DNA from: CAZSSM01 sp964609385
Lineage (GTDB): Bacteria; Planctomycetota; Planctomycetia; Isosphaerales; Isosphaeraceae
Assembly: GCA_964609385.1 (NCBI GenBank)
Contig: CAZSSM010000020.1
Location: 24,422 to 88,421, forward strand
Length of the DNA: 64,000 nt
Direction of reading: 5' to 3'
Shown here: positions 34,494 through 43,590 of the stretch, piece after piece
How the letters are laid out: every line of letters starts with the position of its first letter
How positions within the stretch are numbered: the stretch's first letter is position 1
The notes under the pieces: model-generated
Seen by the model: the letters and a program-made list of their open reading frames with translations, nothing else
The model's database searches: none
What the model was told of the DNA's origin: nothing
Translations under genes and position numbers: made by a program

Positions 34494-35960
34494 TCAGAAT
34501 TTGTAGAGCACCTGGGTGTGAATGAGCACCCCATCGTTGTCCGGCAAGGCCGGGGAATAGGAGGTCTCGCGGTAGCTGACCTCCAGGCCGAGCCGGAACG
34601 CCTTGGTGACGTCCCAGAGCAGGTTGGCGAAGTAGGTCTCGTTGCGGAGCGGTTGCAACGCGGCCAGGTCCGCGTCGACCGGGTCGTCGATCCCGTAGCC
34701 GATGTGGGTGTGGAGCGTCTCGGGGATCCAGTAGTAGTAGACCTCGCCGAAGCCGCCGGCCGAGCGGATCCCTTCGAAGGTGATCGGGTTGACCGTCGAG
34801 AGGATCCCGCCGCCGTAGGTGCCGAGCCCTTGGCCAAGGGCCATCTCGGCCTTGATCCCGAACCGTTCGGTGATCGCCCATCGCAGGTCGGCCCCGATCC
34901 CCCAAACGTCCGCGACAACGCTGACGCCGGCTGGGACATCGGTGTTGCGCAACTGCCCGATCAGCCCCGAGACGCCGAACTCCAAAGGCCTCGGCGCCAA
35001 CAGGCCCTCGCCCGGAGGCCCAAGCCCGTAGGCCACCCGCGCCTCGATGTTCGGCCAGCCGTTGTCCTCGCTGAGCAGGAACTCCTCGCTGAAGAACGTG
35101 GCGACCGGCTCGCTCAGGCCCGTCTGGATCGTGATCTGTGAGTCCTCGCTCGGATACAGATAGCGCACCAGTCGCGCCTGGCCGCGATACGCGTTGCCCG
35201 TGTTGCCCGAGGCCGACAGCAGGCTGAACGGCAGGACCGTCGGCGTCAACGGATTGAAGATATCGAACTGCAAGCCGGCGGCCACCCGCCAGTCGCGGTT
35301 GTTCAGGTCGACCCAGGCCTCCAGCGGGAGGAAGCCGAACTGGTCCCGGATCACCGCCACATCGAAGAAGTTGGCCAGGAAGAGGCCACGGGACTGGAAC
35401 GCGCCGATCTGCGGACCGTTGACCAGGGCGAAGAGGCTCGATTGCCGCGCGTGGGCGCTGAAGCTGTCCTGCTCGAAACCGAAGACCGAGCCGGGCGTCA
35501 GCAGGAACGGCGTGCCGGGCGCGACGGGTCGGGCGTTGCTAAAGACGAAGTCGGCCACGATCGACCCGCCGAAGAGGACCTGGAAGTTCTCGTCGCCGGT
35601 CGTGATCGTCAACCGCTTCGACAGGGACTCGACCGTCTCACTCAACTCCTGCAACGCCGAGGCGTTGGATTGGGGGGTGGCCATCGCTTGGGGGGTGGCC
35701 ATGCCCCCCGTCATCGGATCGCCGAAGGGGTCCGCCATCGAAGGCGCTGAGGGGTCGGACCCGCCCACCATCATCCCCATCGAGGGATCCAGCATCGGGG
35801 TCTGGGGCGACGGGACCGTCGGGGGCAAGATCCCCGAGGCGTCCCCGTCTTGAGGAGCGAACGGAAAGGCCGCCTGAGCCGAGGGCTCCTGCGATCGCGC
35901 AGAGCCCGTCACCAGCAGGACCGCCGTCAACGTCGCCCCGAGGGCCACTCGCCAATCCAT
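34494..35960 (-). CDS. Outer-membrane porin, BBP2-like family
   Basis: A 488-residue protein with signal peptide (VALGATLTAVLLVTGSARS), a Pro/Met/Gly-rich spacer with PMTGGMATPQAMATPQ, a short coiled coil (LQELSETVESLSKRLTI), then a long beta-barrel part. The barrel ends VSYRETSYSPALPDNDGVLIHTQVLYKF, with the terminal Phe expected for BAM-inserted proteins. A coiled coil before the barrel and segments such as GGSIVADFVFSN and GFEQDSFSAHARQSSLFALV fit the planctomycete BBP2/OmpL-like porins (PF07642). It probably forms a diffusion channel. GGGAGGGG precedes the ATG. Confidence 0.85.
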   Translation of the reverse strand: MDWRVALGATLTAVLLVTGSARSQEPSAQAAFPFAPQDGDASGILPPTVPSPQTPMLDPSMGMMVGGSDPSAPSMADPFGDPMTGGMATPQAMATPQSNASALQELSETVESLSKRLTITTGDENFQVLFGGSIVADFVFSNARPVAPGTPFLLTPGSVFGFEQDSFSAHARQSSLFALVNGPQIGAFQSRGLFLANFFDVAVIRDQFGFLPLEAWVDLNNRDWRVAAGLQFDIFNPLTPTVLPFSLLSASGNTGNAYRGQARLVRYLYPSEDSQITIQTGLSEPVATFFSEEFLLSEDNGWPNIEARVAYGLGPPGEGLLAPRPLEFGVSGLIGQLRNTDVPAGVSVVADVWGIGADLRWAITERFGIKAEMALGQGLGTYGGGILSTVNPITFEGIRSAGGFGEVYYYWIPETLHTHIGYGIDDPVDADLAALQPLRNETYFANLLWDVTKAFRLGLEVSYRETSYSPALPDNDGVLIHTQVLYKF

Positions 35961-36106
35961 GGTCTATTCCCCTCCCGATCCGCAACGCGACTTGAGCGAT
36001 TCCTCGACCTCCACAAGATCGGCGCGCCGACCGTTCCGCTTGTACTGTTTCTGCGGACCGAGTCCCCTCGGAGTCCAGACCTCGGGAACAGCCTCGGTGC
36101 GGACAC

Positions 36107-36191
36107 CTCCCCGAAGCGACCCTCAGCCCGACACACCAATGACATCATTCCCGAGGCCTGCTCCGAGACCCCTCGCTGTCCCCAGCCACCC
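36107..36191. repeat. Direct repeat, half copy of palindromic element
   Basis: An 85-base block repeated at 36331-36415 (offset 224) with only a few mismatches, from CTCCCCGAAGCGACC to the terminal GTCCCCAGCCACCC. It is the right half of the palindromic element without its left end. Confidence 0.7.
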
Positions 36192-36269
36192 ACGCCGTAG
36201 GCGCACGTGCAGCAGAAACAAGATGCGGTTCCAATACTATATTTATTAATATGATCGTTAAACATCAAC

Positions 36270-36415
36270 GGGTGGCTGGGGACTGCAAGCGCAAGCGAGC
36301 AGACCCCGGGGACACCCCATACGAGTGGGCCTCCCCGAAGCGACCCTCAGCCAGACACACCGATGACATCATTCCCGAGGTCCGCTCCGAGACCCCTCGC
36401 TGTCCCCAGCCACCC
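36270..36415. mobile_element. MITE-like palindromic element, copy 2
   Basis: A 146-base element with left end GGGTGGCTGGGGACTG (36270-36285), identical to that of the element at 25428, and a right end (36402-36415) complementary over 14 bases. Just inside the left end is GAGCAGACCCC, also found in copy 1. Internal sequence differs, so the ends and layout define the family. It is immediately preceded by AT-rich DNA. Confidence 0.6.
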
Positions 36416-36627
36416 CACAACAGCGCCCGGCAGGCCCGCAGGATCGCGACCGGTCGCAGCGATCCTTCCGAAGAAATGACCCGACGAGTCGGTTCGCCCG
36501 CCGCCCCGAGAAAAACCCATGAACACCCCGACCCGATCGCTTGATCTTACTTGGGGCGGGTCCCTCAGAACGCGACGGTGCGTCGAGGCTCGCCGACGGG
36601 TCGCAACGGTCGCCGGGGTCATTCGGG

Positions 36628-37491
36628 ATGAGCATCGTGGTTCCCAATCGAACCATCACCCGACGCATCTGCCAAGCGCTCTGCGCGGGTCAGCCCATGG
36701 ACGTGGCCTGCACCGCCGTGGGCGTCGATGCCCCGACCCTAAAGCGTTGGCTGGCCCTGGGCGAAGCGGCCTATCGCGAGTGCGAGGAGGAGGATCCGCA
36801 CTGCCGGTTCTTCGAGGCCTTCGTCAAAGCGTTGGACGACGCCGATCAGGCCGTTGAGGCGAAACGTCGGGGACCGACCCAATCGGAACCCGGACCGCCT
36901 CCGCGACCCCGAAGCGAGCCGAGCCGCACCCGACGCGAACGATCCTCGGAGATGCCTCCGCTGGTCTGGTTGGTCGTGGAGGAAGCGCCGATCGAGATCG
37001 TCATCGGCTCGCGACCGCCCTGGGTCTATGAGACCGCCCCGACATCGCCTCCGGTCCGATCACCCGACTCGACGCAACTGATCCAACCCGACGTCGCGCC
37101 TTCAGAGCAGGCGCGGTCGGACCCGGCCGACGCTCCAGGGTCCGATCCGCGCCGCGATCCGACGGTCGGGGAGGTCGTCGAGGCCCTCGGAGTGCTCGCG
37201 ATCGCCCTGGTCGTCCTGATCGCGATCGTCCTGCTGACCCTGGCGGTGATCCCGGTTGCTTTGACCGGTTTCGCCCTGATCGGGTCGATCCGCTTGGCGT
37301 TGGGTATCGCCGACCGCTGGCGAGCCGGTCTGATCGCCCTGCGCGGCGGGAGTTCGGTCGGTCTCCCGATCCCTGCTCCGGTCTCCCGAAACGCTCGTGG
37401 ACACGGGCTTCGACCCGTCGAGGTCGTCCCTCTGGGCCGGACGTCGGGCTCAATCGCGTTGGCCGGTCGATCGCGGCCTCAACGGGAGTGA
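36628..37491 (+). CDS. HTH (terminase small-subunit-like) protein with membrane segment
   Basis: A 287-residue protein. The first 70 residues form a homeodomain-like HTH seen in phage terminase small subunits and transposase-type proteins (ITRRICQALCAGQPMDVACTAVGV, then LKRWLALGEAAYREC), normally followed by AFVKALDDADQAVEA as here. A Pro/Ser/Arg-rich linker leads to a strong hydrophobic part at about residues 180-225 (LGVLAIALVVLIAIVLLTLA), which should span the membrane. DNA-binding plus a membrane anchor is unusual. No other phage gene is nearby. The frame opens at 36541; the ATG at 36628 is where the HTH begins. Confidence 0.6.
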   Translation: MSIVVPNRTITRRICQALCAGQPMDVACTAVGVDAPTLKRWLALGEAAYRECEEEDPHCRFFEAFVKALDDADQAVEAKRRGPTQSEPGPPPRPRSEPSRTRRERSSEMPPLVWLVVEEAPIEIVIGSRPPWVYETAPTSPPVRSPDSTQLIQPDVAPSEQARSDPADAPGSDPRRDPTVGEVVEALGVLAIALVVLIAIVLLTLAVIPVALTGFALIGSIRLALGIADRWRAGLIALRGGSSVGLPIPAPVSRNARGHGLRPVEVVPLGRTSGSIALAGRSRPQRE

Positions 37492-38169
37492 GAGCCCCGG
37501 CGCCCCGGAGCCTCGCCGGGCGATCGGCTGCGCGACCGACCGGGTCTCGCCCCCGACTCACCATCCGTGGGGTCGGGCCACCGCGTGATCCTCGTCGACG
37601 CGTCGCCCAGCACGATCGTCGATCCGCGCGACACGGGGCGCCGGAGCGGATCCCGACGCAAATGGGATCCGCACGTCCTCGAGGAACGGAGGCTCTTTGG
37701 CAATCCGGAATCCCACGGATCGAGATATCGGCCGGTTCTCATGTGATCGGCCGCGACATCCCCGTATGCGCAGAGACCGAGTCGCCGTTCGGATTGTGAC
37801 GGCTGTGACCCGGCATCGACGAGTAAAAACGGCCGGAAACGCGCGGCCGGAAAGCCCGGGAGACACCGATCGGCGAGACGATCGAGGAACGCCCGATCCT
37901 TCGCGGGATCTTCTCGACCAGTCTCGAAGGCATCCAGCCCGGTGGTCGCCGACGATCGTCGACTCAGGTCGGGTCGCTGAGGACTCGGCCGAGGGATCGA
38001 AGGGCGGCGACGAACCGTCGGGCTCGGCCCGAGGAGATCGAACGTCTCGTCGGCCGTTTCAAGACATCGGCGCTGGGGTCTGCTCCGCGACGCGTCGCAG
38101 TCCCCAGCCATCCAGTGAGTTGGCATCGCTCGATAGAGACAAGTTCTTCATTTTACAAATTTCAGAACA
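37492..38169. other. Intergenic region, no gene supported
   Basis: These 678 bases lie between convergent genes. Frames on both strands (a plus frame from 37697 and a minus frame 37479-38126) are basic and low-complexity with no motifs. The only recognised element is the half repeat at 38075-38113. Confidence 0.4.
38075..38113. repeat. Half copy of palindromic element
   Basis: The sequence from GGGGTCTGCTC to CAGTCCCCAGCCATCC matches the right end of the element at 25428-25570 with a few changes. No matching left end was found upstream, so it is a fragment. Confidence 0.6.
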
Positions 38170-38817
38170 TCAACGATTCTGGGACGGATCGGTGCCGGAT
38201 CCGACGACGTGGCAGGCTCGATCGGAGAGCCCGGCGAGGGTCCGGAGGTGGTCGTGGGTCACCTCGACCTCGGTGATCGCCTCGGCGCCGTCGGGCTCGG
38301 GGCCGGGCGGCCGGTTCGAGGCCCAACAGACCTCAACGGTCAGGGGCGGACACGATTCGGTCGAATCGCAGTTGATGAGGATATGCATCAAGTCCGGATC
38401 AACCAAATGTTCGATGGCGTTGAAGGTCCGGTCCTTAGCCCGATCGGGCTCATCGGCCCGGTCGAGCAGTGCCGTCAGCCGCGCCAGGGTCGTCAGCAAC
38501 CGACGCGTCGCCCGGCGCCCCAACGGGTCCTCGAGGTCGGTCGAATCGCCGACGGGGTCGAGCGGGCAGGCGACAGTGATCGCCGGGCCATCGGCCCAAT
38601 CCGAGTCGACCAGCCGGCAGGCCTCGACGAACCGTCGGGAGACCCCCTGTGGCCCGACCCGGAGCGCGGAGGCCAGAAGCATCCGACGAATCCCGTCCAG
38701 GAGCCCAACCCCGTGGATCAGCGAGGACCCGACACGTCCGGCCGACACGCAACCGAACCGGAATCGGAGCCGGTCTGCATCGGTCGTCCAATCAAACGAT
38801 TCCGTTTTGATATTCAT
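38170..38817 (-). CDS. Hypothetical protein
   Basis: A 215-residue protein starting MNIKTESFDWTTDADRLRF at the ATG at 38817; the frame opens at 38883, but the extension is basic and Ser/Arg-rich. Composition is normal for a soluble protein, with leucine-rich helices (TTLARLTALLDRADE), a stretch LVDPDLMHILINCDSTES and two Trp/Cys patches. No motif was recognised. It follows the DUF4058 gene by 92 bases on the same strand and may share its transcript. Coding is likely from composition; function unknown. Confidence 0.6.
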   Translation of the reverse strand: MNIKTESFDWTTDADRLRFRFGCVSAGRVGSSLIHGVGLLDGIRRMLLASALRVGPQGVSRRFVEACRLVDSDWADGPAITVACPLDPVGDSTDLEDPLGRRATRRLLTTLARLTALLDRADEPDRAKDRTFNAIEHLVDPDLMHILINCDSTESCPPLTVEVCWASNRPPGPEPDGAEAITEVEVTHDHLRTLAGLSDRACHVVGSGTDPSQNR

Positions 38818-38909
38818 AGATGCATCCCCCTTGCCGCAACGAGAGCCATGACGGGATCGATCGGACGATGCGGCCATCCTCATGCATCAGGATCGGCGCG
38901 GAATCCAGT

Positions 38910-39671
38910 TTACCCGATCCGGAGCAGCCGGCAGGCCTGTTCGTAGCTGCGTTCCAGGTCGAGGGGGACGGCCAGGTCGTCGGCCAGCCAGAGCGGGAGC
39001 GTCGGCAGTGCGACGCCAAGGGCCAGCCGATGGGCCCAGGCCTCCAACAGCGCCGTCGGACCACCCTCGTCGGAGGTCCGACGGATCCAACGGCACGAGG
39101 TCGCGTAGATCGACGGGGGGCCATCATCGACCTCGGTCCAGGATGGGTCGGACCGGCCGAAGTGCTCCAGGAGTTCGAGATAGAGGTTCGCCGAACGGCC
39201 GGTCACCAGGTCGACGATCGCGACGCAGACCCGCTCGCGGAGCATCGCCACGCACTTGGCGACGAACCCGCGACGACTCTCGGGACGATCCTTGTTCGAT
39301 GGACTGACGATCTCGACGGCGGCGACGAGCCGACGCCCGCGCTTCATGTCGTAGATCCGCACTTCATACGTGTCCTCAACCGCCTCGACACCCGCGACGG
39401 CCAACGTCGGTCTCGGGGGTGCGTAGATCACCGACGAGCCGGGACCCCCGTTGACGTGTGTCGACGGGATGGAGGACGATGACCCCGACTCGCGTTCGAA
39501 CGTCGCTACATCGACTTCGATGGAACCGAGGTGAACGTTGGGCGCCGCGGTGTAACGGAGTGGCAACCGATCGACCAAGTCTTGGACGATCATCGCCGGC
39601 CACATCCCGTGGAGGCCGTCCCAGGAGGTCCAGTCGTCCAGCGGCGGCTCGAAGTGATCGCGCAACGGCAT
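38910..39671 (-). CDS. DUF4058 family protein
   Basis: A 253-residue protein with the DUF4058 pattern: an N-terminal DDWTSWDGLHGMWPAMIVQDL, then LPLRYTAAPNVHLGSIEVD, the central EVRIYDMKRGRRLVAAVEIVSPSNKDR (Glu and Asp residues in a PD-(D/E)XK-like arrangement) and a C-terminal LPLWLADDLAVPLDLERSYEQACRLL. The family is abundant in cyanobacteria and planctomycetes, like Uma2, and its role is unknown. The VEIVSPSNK segment parallels the FEVLSPNN segment of Uma2, suggesting a distant nuclease-fold relation. It is 79 bases downstream of the helicase gene on the same strand. Confidence 0.85.
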   Translation of the reverse strand: MPLRDHFEPPLDDWTSWDGLHGMWPAMIVQDLVDRLPLRYTAAPNVHLGSIEVDVATFERESGSSSSIPSTHVNGGPGSSVIYAPPRPTLAVAGVEAVEDTYEVRIYDMKRGRRLVAAVEIVSPSNKDRPESRRGFVAKCVAMLRERVCVAIVDLVTGRSANLYLELLEHFGRSDPSWTEVDDGPPSIYATSCRWIRRTSDEGGPTALLEAWAHRLALGVALPTLPLWLADDLAVPLDLERSYEQACRLLRIG

Positions 39672-39750
39672 GGATGACGACCCCTCGATGGTTGAGCGAT
39701 CGGGTCTCGGACCGAGACGGCCCGGCCCGGCGGCACCCCGAGGCTCGGGC

Positions 39751-42700
39751 TCAGGAGAGCAGGAACTCGAGGTCGTCGCGGGTCAGGTTGGAGATCAGGC
39801 GACGGTCGCCGGAGAGGATGGCCTCGGCCAGGTCGCGCTTCTGGTCCTGGAGGGCCACGATCTTCTGCTCGACGGTGTCCTGACAGATCAGGCGGTAGGC
39901 GAAGACGTGCTGGGTCTGGCCGATCCGGTGCGAGCGGTCGATGGCCTGGGCCTCGATGGCCGGGTTCCACCAGGGGTCGAGCAGGTAGACGTAGTCGGCC
40001 GAGGTCAAGTTCAGGCCCAGGCCGCCGGCCTTGAGGCTGATCAGGAAGACGGGGATCTCGGGGCTGTTCTGGAACCGCTCGACCTTCTCATCGCGCTTGC
40101 GGGTCCGGCCGTCGAGGTACTCGTACTTGATCCCCTGCTGGTCGAGCCGGTCGCGGACGATCCCCAGGAACGTGGTGAACTGCGAGAAGACCAGGGCCTT
40201 GTGCCCCTCGTCGATCAGCTCGGTCAACTGGGGCATGAGCATGTCGAGCTTGGCGCTGGGCTCCTCGGCCTTCTCCTTGTCGATGAGGCCGGGGTGACAG
40301 GCGGCCTGGCGGAGCCGGAGCAGGGCCTCGAGGACTTCGATCTTGTTGGTCGAGTCGAGCTCGCGGGCACCCTTCTCGAGCAGGGCCTGGCGGAAGTGGG
40401 CGCGGATCTGGTCGTAGACGGCGCGTTGGGCCGGCTCCATGGTGCAGTAGAGCACCTGCTCGGTCTTGTCGGGCAGGTCCTTGACCACCTCACGCTTGGT
40501 CCGTCGCAGGATGAAGGGCCGGAGCGAGCGGGCCAGGACCTCACGGCCTTCGGTGTCGAGCCCGCTGGCGGCAGCGCCCCCGGTGATCCCCTTGAAGACC
40601 GAGGCCGAGCCGAGCATGCCCGGGTTGAGGAACTCCAGGATCGACCAGAGTTCGCCCAGGTGGTTCTCGATCGGTGTGCCGGTCAGGGCCAGCCGGTGCT
40701 GCCCCTTGAGCAGCCGGACCGCCTTGGCCGACTGGCTCTCCGCGTTCTTGATCGCCTGGGCCTCGTCGAGGATCACGTAGTCGAATCCACGCTTGCTCAG
40801 CTCCAGGATGTCTGAGCGGAGTGTGCCGTAGGTGGTCACGATCAGGTCGTGATCGTCGAAGTCCTCGCGGAGGTCGTGCCGGTTCGGCCCGGTGTAGTCG
40901 AGCACGCGGAGCCGAGGCGTGAACTTCTCGGCCTCGCGGAGCCAGTTGAAGACCAGGGAGCGCGGTACGACGATCAGGCTGGGATCGCGTCCTTGGCGAC
41001 GGCTTAGCCGGCGCTTCTGGAGCAGGGCCAACACCTGGATGGTCTTGCCCAGGCCCATGTCGTCGGCCAGGATCCCGCCGAAGCCGAACTGGTTGAGGTA
41101 GTCCATCCAGCCCAGGCCCTCTTCCTGGTAGGGCCGCAGGTCGCCCTGGAAGCCGCGTGGGGCCTTCTGCGCGGTGACCCCCTGGAACTTGCGGAGGGTC
41201 TTGCGGATCTGGTCGAAGCCCTCGTCGCAGCGGATGTCCGGCTGGGCCGCCAGCAGGGCGTCGAGCAGGCCGGCCTGCGCCTTGCCGAAGCGGACGTGGC
41301 CGTCCCCGCTGGTCCCCAACTCGGCCAGCACACCGCACTGCTTGAGCCAGTCCTCGGGCAGCATCCCGACCGAGCCGTCGCTGAGGCTGACCATGTCGCG
41401 TCCCTGACGCGCTGCGGCCAGCAGCTCCGGCAGCGGCACGCTCTGGCCGTCGCCGAAGTCGAGCACGCCGCCCAGCTCGAACCAGTCGATGTTGGTCGTG
41501 ACACTGAGGTTGAACTTGCCGGGCGGTCGAATCACCTTGCCCTCGGCCCGGACCTGCCAACCGCGTTTGGCCAGCTCTCGGCTGACGGCCGGCACGCGCT
41601 TGGGCGGCAGCTCCCAGGTGCCCGGTCCGACCCGGATGTCCCGCGCCGGGACGAAGCCCAGCTCTTCGAGGACCCCGTAGGCGGCCTTCTCCTGCTCCGG
41701 CTCGCGGCGGATGACCCGTCGGAGTTCGGTCCGCACGGCCATCCGGGTCCGTGGATGGCCGGCCACCAGCGCCCCTTCGTAGTCGAAGTCCAGTTCGGCC
41801 AACACGCGGTCCACGCCCAGGGTCTGGGGCGGCGTCCGGATCGCCAGTTGCGGTTGCGGCGTAGCGCGGACCTCGTCCAGGACCAGGCCCTCGATCAGGT
41901 CGTCCGGGCTGATCCCCTCCACCGCGTCGCTGAGCAACTGGCCGAGCTTCTCGTCCTGCTTGACCAGGTCGAAGGTCAGCTCCTTCTCGTGGCGGAGTCG
42001 GGTCATCCAGAGTTCCACGCCGGAGTCGTCGAACCGGGCGGCGCGTCCGGTGCTGAGGATCATCAGACCGGGCGCCAGGATGGCCAAGGGCTCGGCCAGG
42101 TCGATCTTCTCATGGCCTCGACGCATCAAGCCGCGCCAGGTCCAACGGCCACCAGGTTCGGGCCGGACGTCCATCCGGAACTTCCAGGCCGGCCCCTCGT
42201 CCCATCGGAGCGTCGGCGGATCGTCCTCGGCCTCGGTCCGGCGGACCCGGAGCCGGTTGGTCTTGCTGAGCCGCTCGACGACCTCGGCCTGGTGCTCCGA
42301 GGCGATCACATAGCGGCGCTGGGCGCGGGCCGAGTGGCCGACGGCATGGCCCTGGACGACCCGGTTCTGCGCCGCGTTGGGGTTGACCAAGTCTTCGGGC
42401 GTGGAGCGGTACCGTTCCAGGAGGCCGAAGATCTCCAGATCCTCCTCGTCGAGCACCTGGCTGGCAGCCTGTTCGGCGGCGGCGAGGCGGTCGGCGGCGG
42501 GTCCGGGTCCCTTGACGGCGTCCTTATGCGGCCGATCCTTGGGCAGGCCCAGGAGGGCTGAGCCGGGCGACCACGGGCGCAGTGGGCCCCAGTCGCCATT
42601 GCTCTTGCGCTGGCGACGGACCGGCTCGATGACCACCTGATGGCAATCGACGGTGGCCGGGATATCGAGCACGTAGAGGACCGTCCGCTTGTTGCTGGAG

Positions 42701-43590
42701 GTCCGCTTGGCCGCCTTGTTGGCCTTCTGGGCCGGCTTGGTCTTCAGCCTCGCGGGGGGCCCGTGGATCCCCGGTCGGCCTTGGGCATACGGCGGCGCGA
42801 TCGGCAGGGGCCGCGCGCCGCGGGGCGCGGCATAGCCGCCCGGCCCGCCGCGGTTGGCCCCATTGTGGTGGGCGTGGTGGGCATGGCCGTTGCCTTCGGC
42901 GCGTCGGTGATGATGCGGGGGTCCTTGGTGACTCGGCGGCCCACCGGGACGCGACTTGGCCGGTCGCGGCTTGGGGTGCGGCCTGCCCGGCGGAACGCGC
43001 TGTGGGATCGGCTCGCCCAGGATCGGCTCGGGCCCGCGTCGCCCCGACTGCGAGTTGAGCGAGGCCTCCAGGGCCCGTCGGTGCGGTCCGTCGGGGCCGG
43101 CGCCCAGTTCCGGACCCGGCGGATGCGACCGTCCGCGATAGCCGTTGCCCGATGCAGGCGGCGCGCCGGAGTCCCGATCGCCATGGGGCCCGTGCTCCGG
43201 CGAATCGACCGGGTCCAACGGCTCGACGTCGCCGCTGTCGGCGGCTTCCCGGTCGCCCGGCGGCAGGATCGGCACCATGCGCAGCGGCTTGACCGGCGGA
43301 TAAGTCAGCAGCCCTTTGGCGTCGCAGGTTAGGAGCGTCGCCCAGATATGTTTGCACGGCACGCCGTGGGGCCGAAAATACAAGCAGGTACACGAAATCA
43401 GGAGGCGGCCGTTGTTCCGCAGCCGGATCCGGACCCGGTAGCTCTCCGTGCCGCGCACCTTGGTCCGCACCTCGCCGGGGCGTGCCATGAGGATCTTAAC
43501 GCGACCCTTGGAGAAATAGGTCTGGCCGCGAGCACGGACCGCGTCCTGGAAATTTCGCGAAACGCGTTGAGCAATTCCAGTCATCGACAT
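39751..43590 (-). CDS. SNF2-family helicase-like ATPase with SWIM zinc finger
   Basis: A protein of about 1279 residues. A SWIM zinc finger lies near the N-terminus (ISCTCLYFRPHGVPCKHIW: CxC and CxH ligands). A long Pro/His/Gly-rich disordered stretch follows (genome 42750-43250) with HHHRRAEGNGHAHHAHHNG. The large middle has an SNF2-associated bacterial domain, then the RecA-like motor: ILADDMGLGKT, VILDEAQAIKN, LTGTPIENHLGELW and, in the second lobe, FSQFTTFLG, SLKAGGLGLNL and QAIDRSHRIGQT. It is likely a DNA- or chromatin-remodelling-type translocase of unknown target. ATGs at 43590 and 43584 are the plausible starts; the frame opens at 43746. Confidence 0.9.
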   Translation of the reverse strand: MSMTGIAQRVSRNFQDAVRARGQTYFSKGRVKILMARPGEVRTKVRGTESYRVRIRLRNNGRLLISCTCLYFRPHGVPCKHIWATLLTCDAKGLLTYPPVKPLRMVPILPPGDREAADSGDVEPLDPVDSPEHGPHGDRDSGAPPASGNGYRGRSHPPGPELGAGPDGPHRRALEASLNSQSGRRGPEPILGEPIPQRVPPGRPHPKPRPAKSRPGGPPSHQGPPHHHRRAEGNGHAHHAHHNGANRGGPGGYAAPRGARPLPIAPPYAQGRPGIHGPPARLKTKPAQKANKAAKRTSSNKRTVLYVLDIPATVDCHQVVIEPVRRQRKSNGDWGPLRPWSPGSALLGLPKDRPHKDAVKGPGPAADRLAAAEQAASQVLDEEDLEIFGLLERYRSTPEDLVNPNAAQNRVVQGHAVGHSARAQRRYVIASEHQAEVVERLSKTNRLRVRRTEAEDDPPTLRWDEGPAWKFRMDVRPEPGGRWTWRGLMRRGHEKIDLAEPLAILAPGLMILSTGRAARFDDSGVELWMTRLRHEKELTFDLVKQDEKLGQLLSDAVEGISPDDLIEGLVLDEVRATPQPQLAIRTPPQTLGVDRVLAELDFDYEGALVAGHPRTRMAVRTELRRVIRREPEQEKAAYGVLEELGFVPARDIRVGPGTWELPPKRVPAVSRELAKRGWQVRAEGKVIRPPGKFNLSVTTNIDWFELGGVLDFGDGQSVPLPELLAAARQGRDMVSLSDGSVGMLPEDWLKQCGVLAELGTSGDGHVRFGKAQAGLLDALLAAQPDIRCDEGFDQIRKTLRKFQGVTAQKAPRGFQGDLRPYQEEGLGWMDYLNQFGFGGILADDMGLGKTIQVLALLQKRRLSRRQGRDPSLIVVPRSLVFNWLREAEKFTPRLRVLDYTGPNRHDLREDFDDHDLIVTTYGTLRSDILELSKRGFDYVILDEAQAIKNAESQSAKAVRLLKGQHRLALTGTPIENHLGELWSILEFLNPGMLGSASVFKGITGGAAASGLDTEGREVLARSLRPFILRRTKREVVKDLPDKTEQVLYCTMEPAQRAVYDQIRAHFRQALLEKGARELDSTNKIEVLEALLRLRQAACHPGLIDKEKAEEPSAKLDMLMPQLTELIDEGHKALVFSQFTTFLGIVRDRLDQQGIKYEYLDGRTRKRDEKVERFQNSPEIPVFLISLKAGGLGLNLTSADYVYLLDPWWNPAIEAQAIDRSHRIGQTQHVFAYRLICQDTVEQKIVALQDQKRDLAEAILSGDRRLISNLTRDDLEFLLS

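Larger units (their letters stand above)
35961..36627. other. Intergenic region carrying repeats
   Basis: No gene is supported in these 667 bases. They contain a half palindromic element (36107-36191), a full element (36270-36415) and an AT-rich patch (36220-36265) that may be a promoter or an insertion target. All longer frames cross the repeats and have no conserved content. Confidence 0.45.

Noticed and set aside
37697..38851. 384-codon plus-strand frame
   Set aside because: Very basic, no motif, crosses a repeat and the antisense of the hypothetical protein gene.
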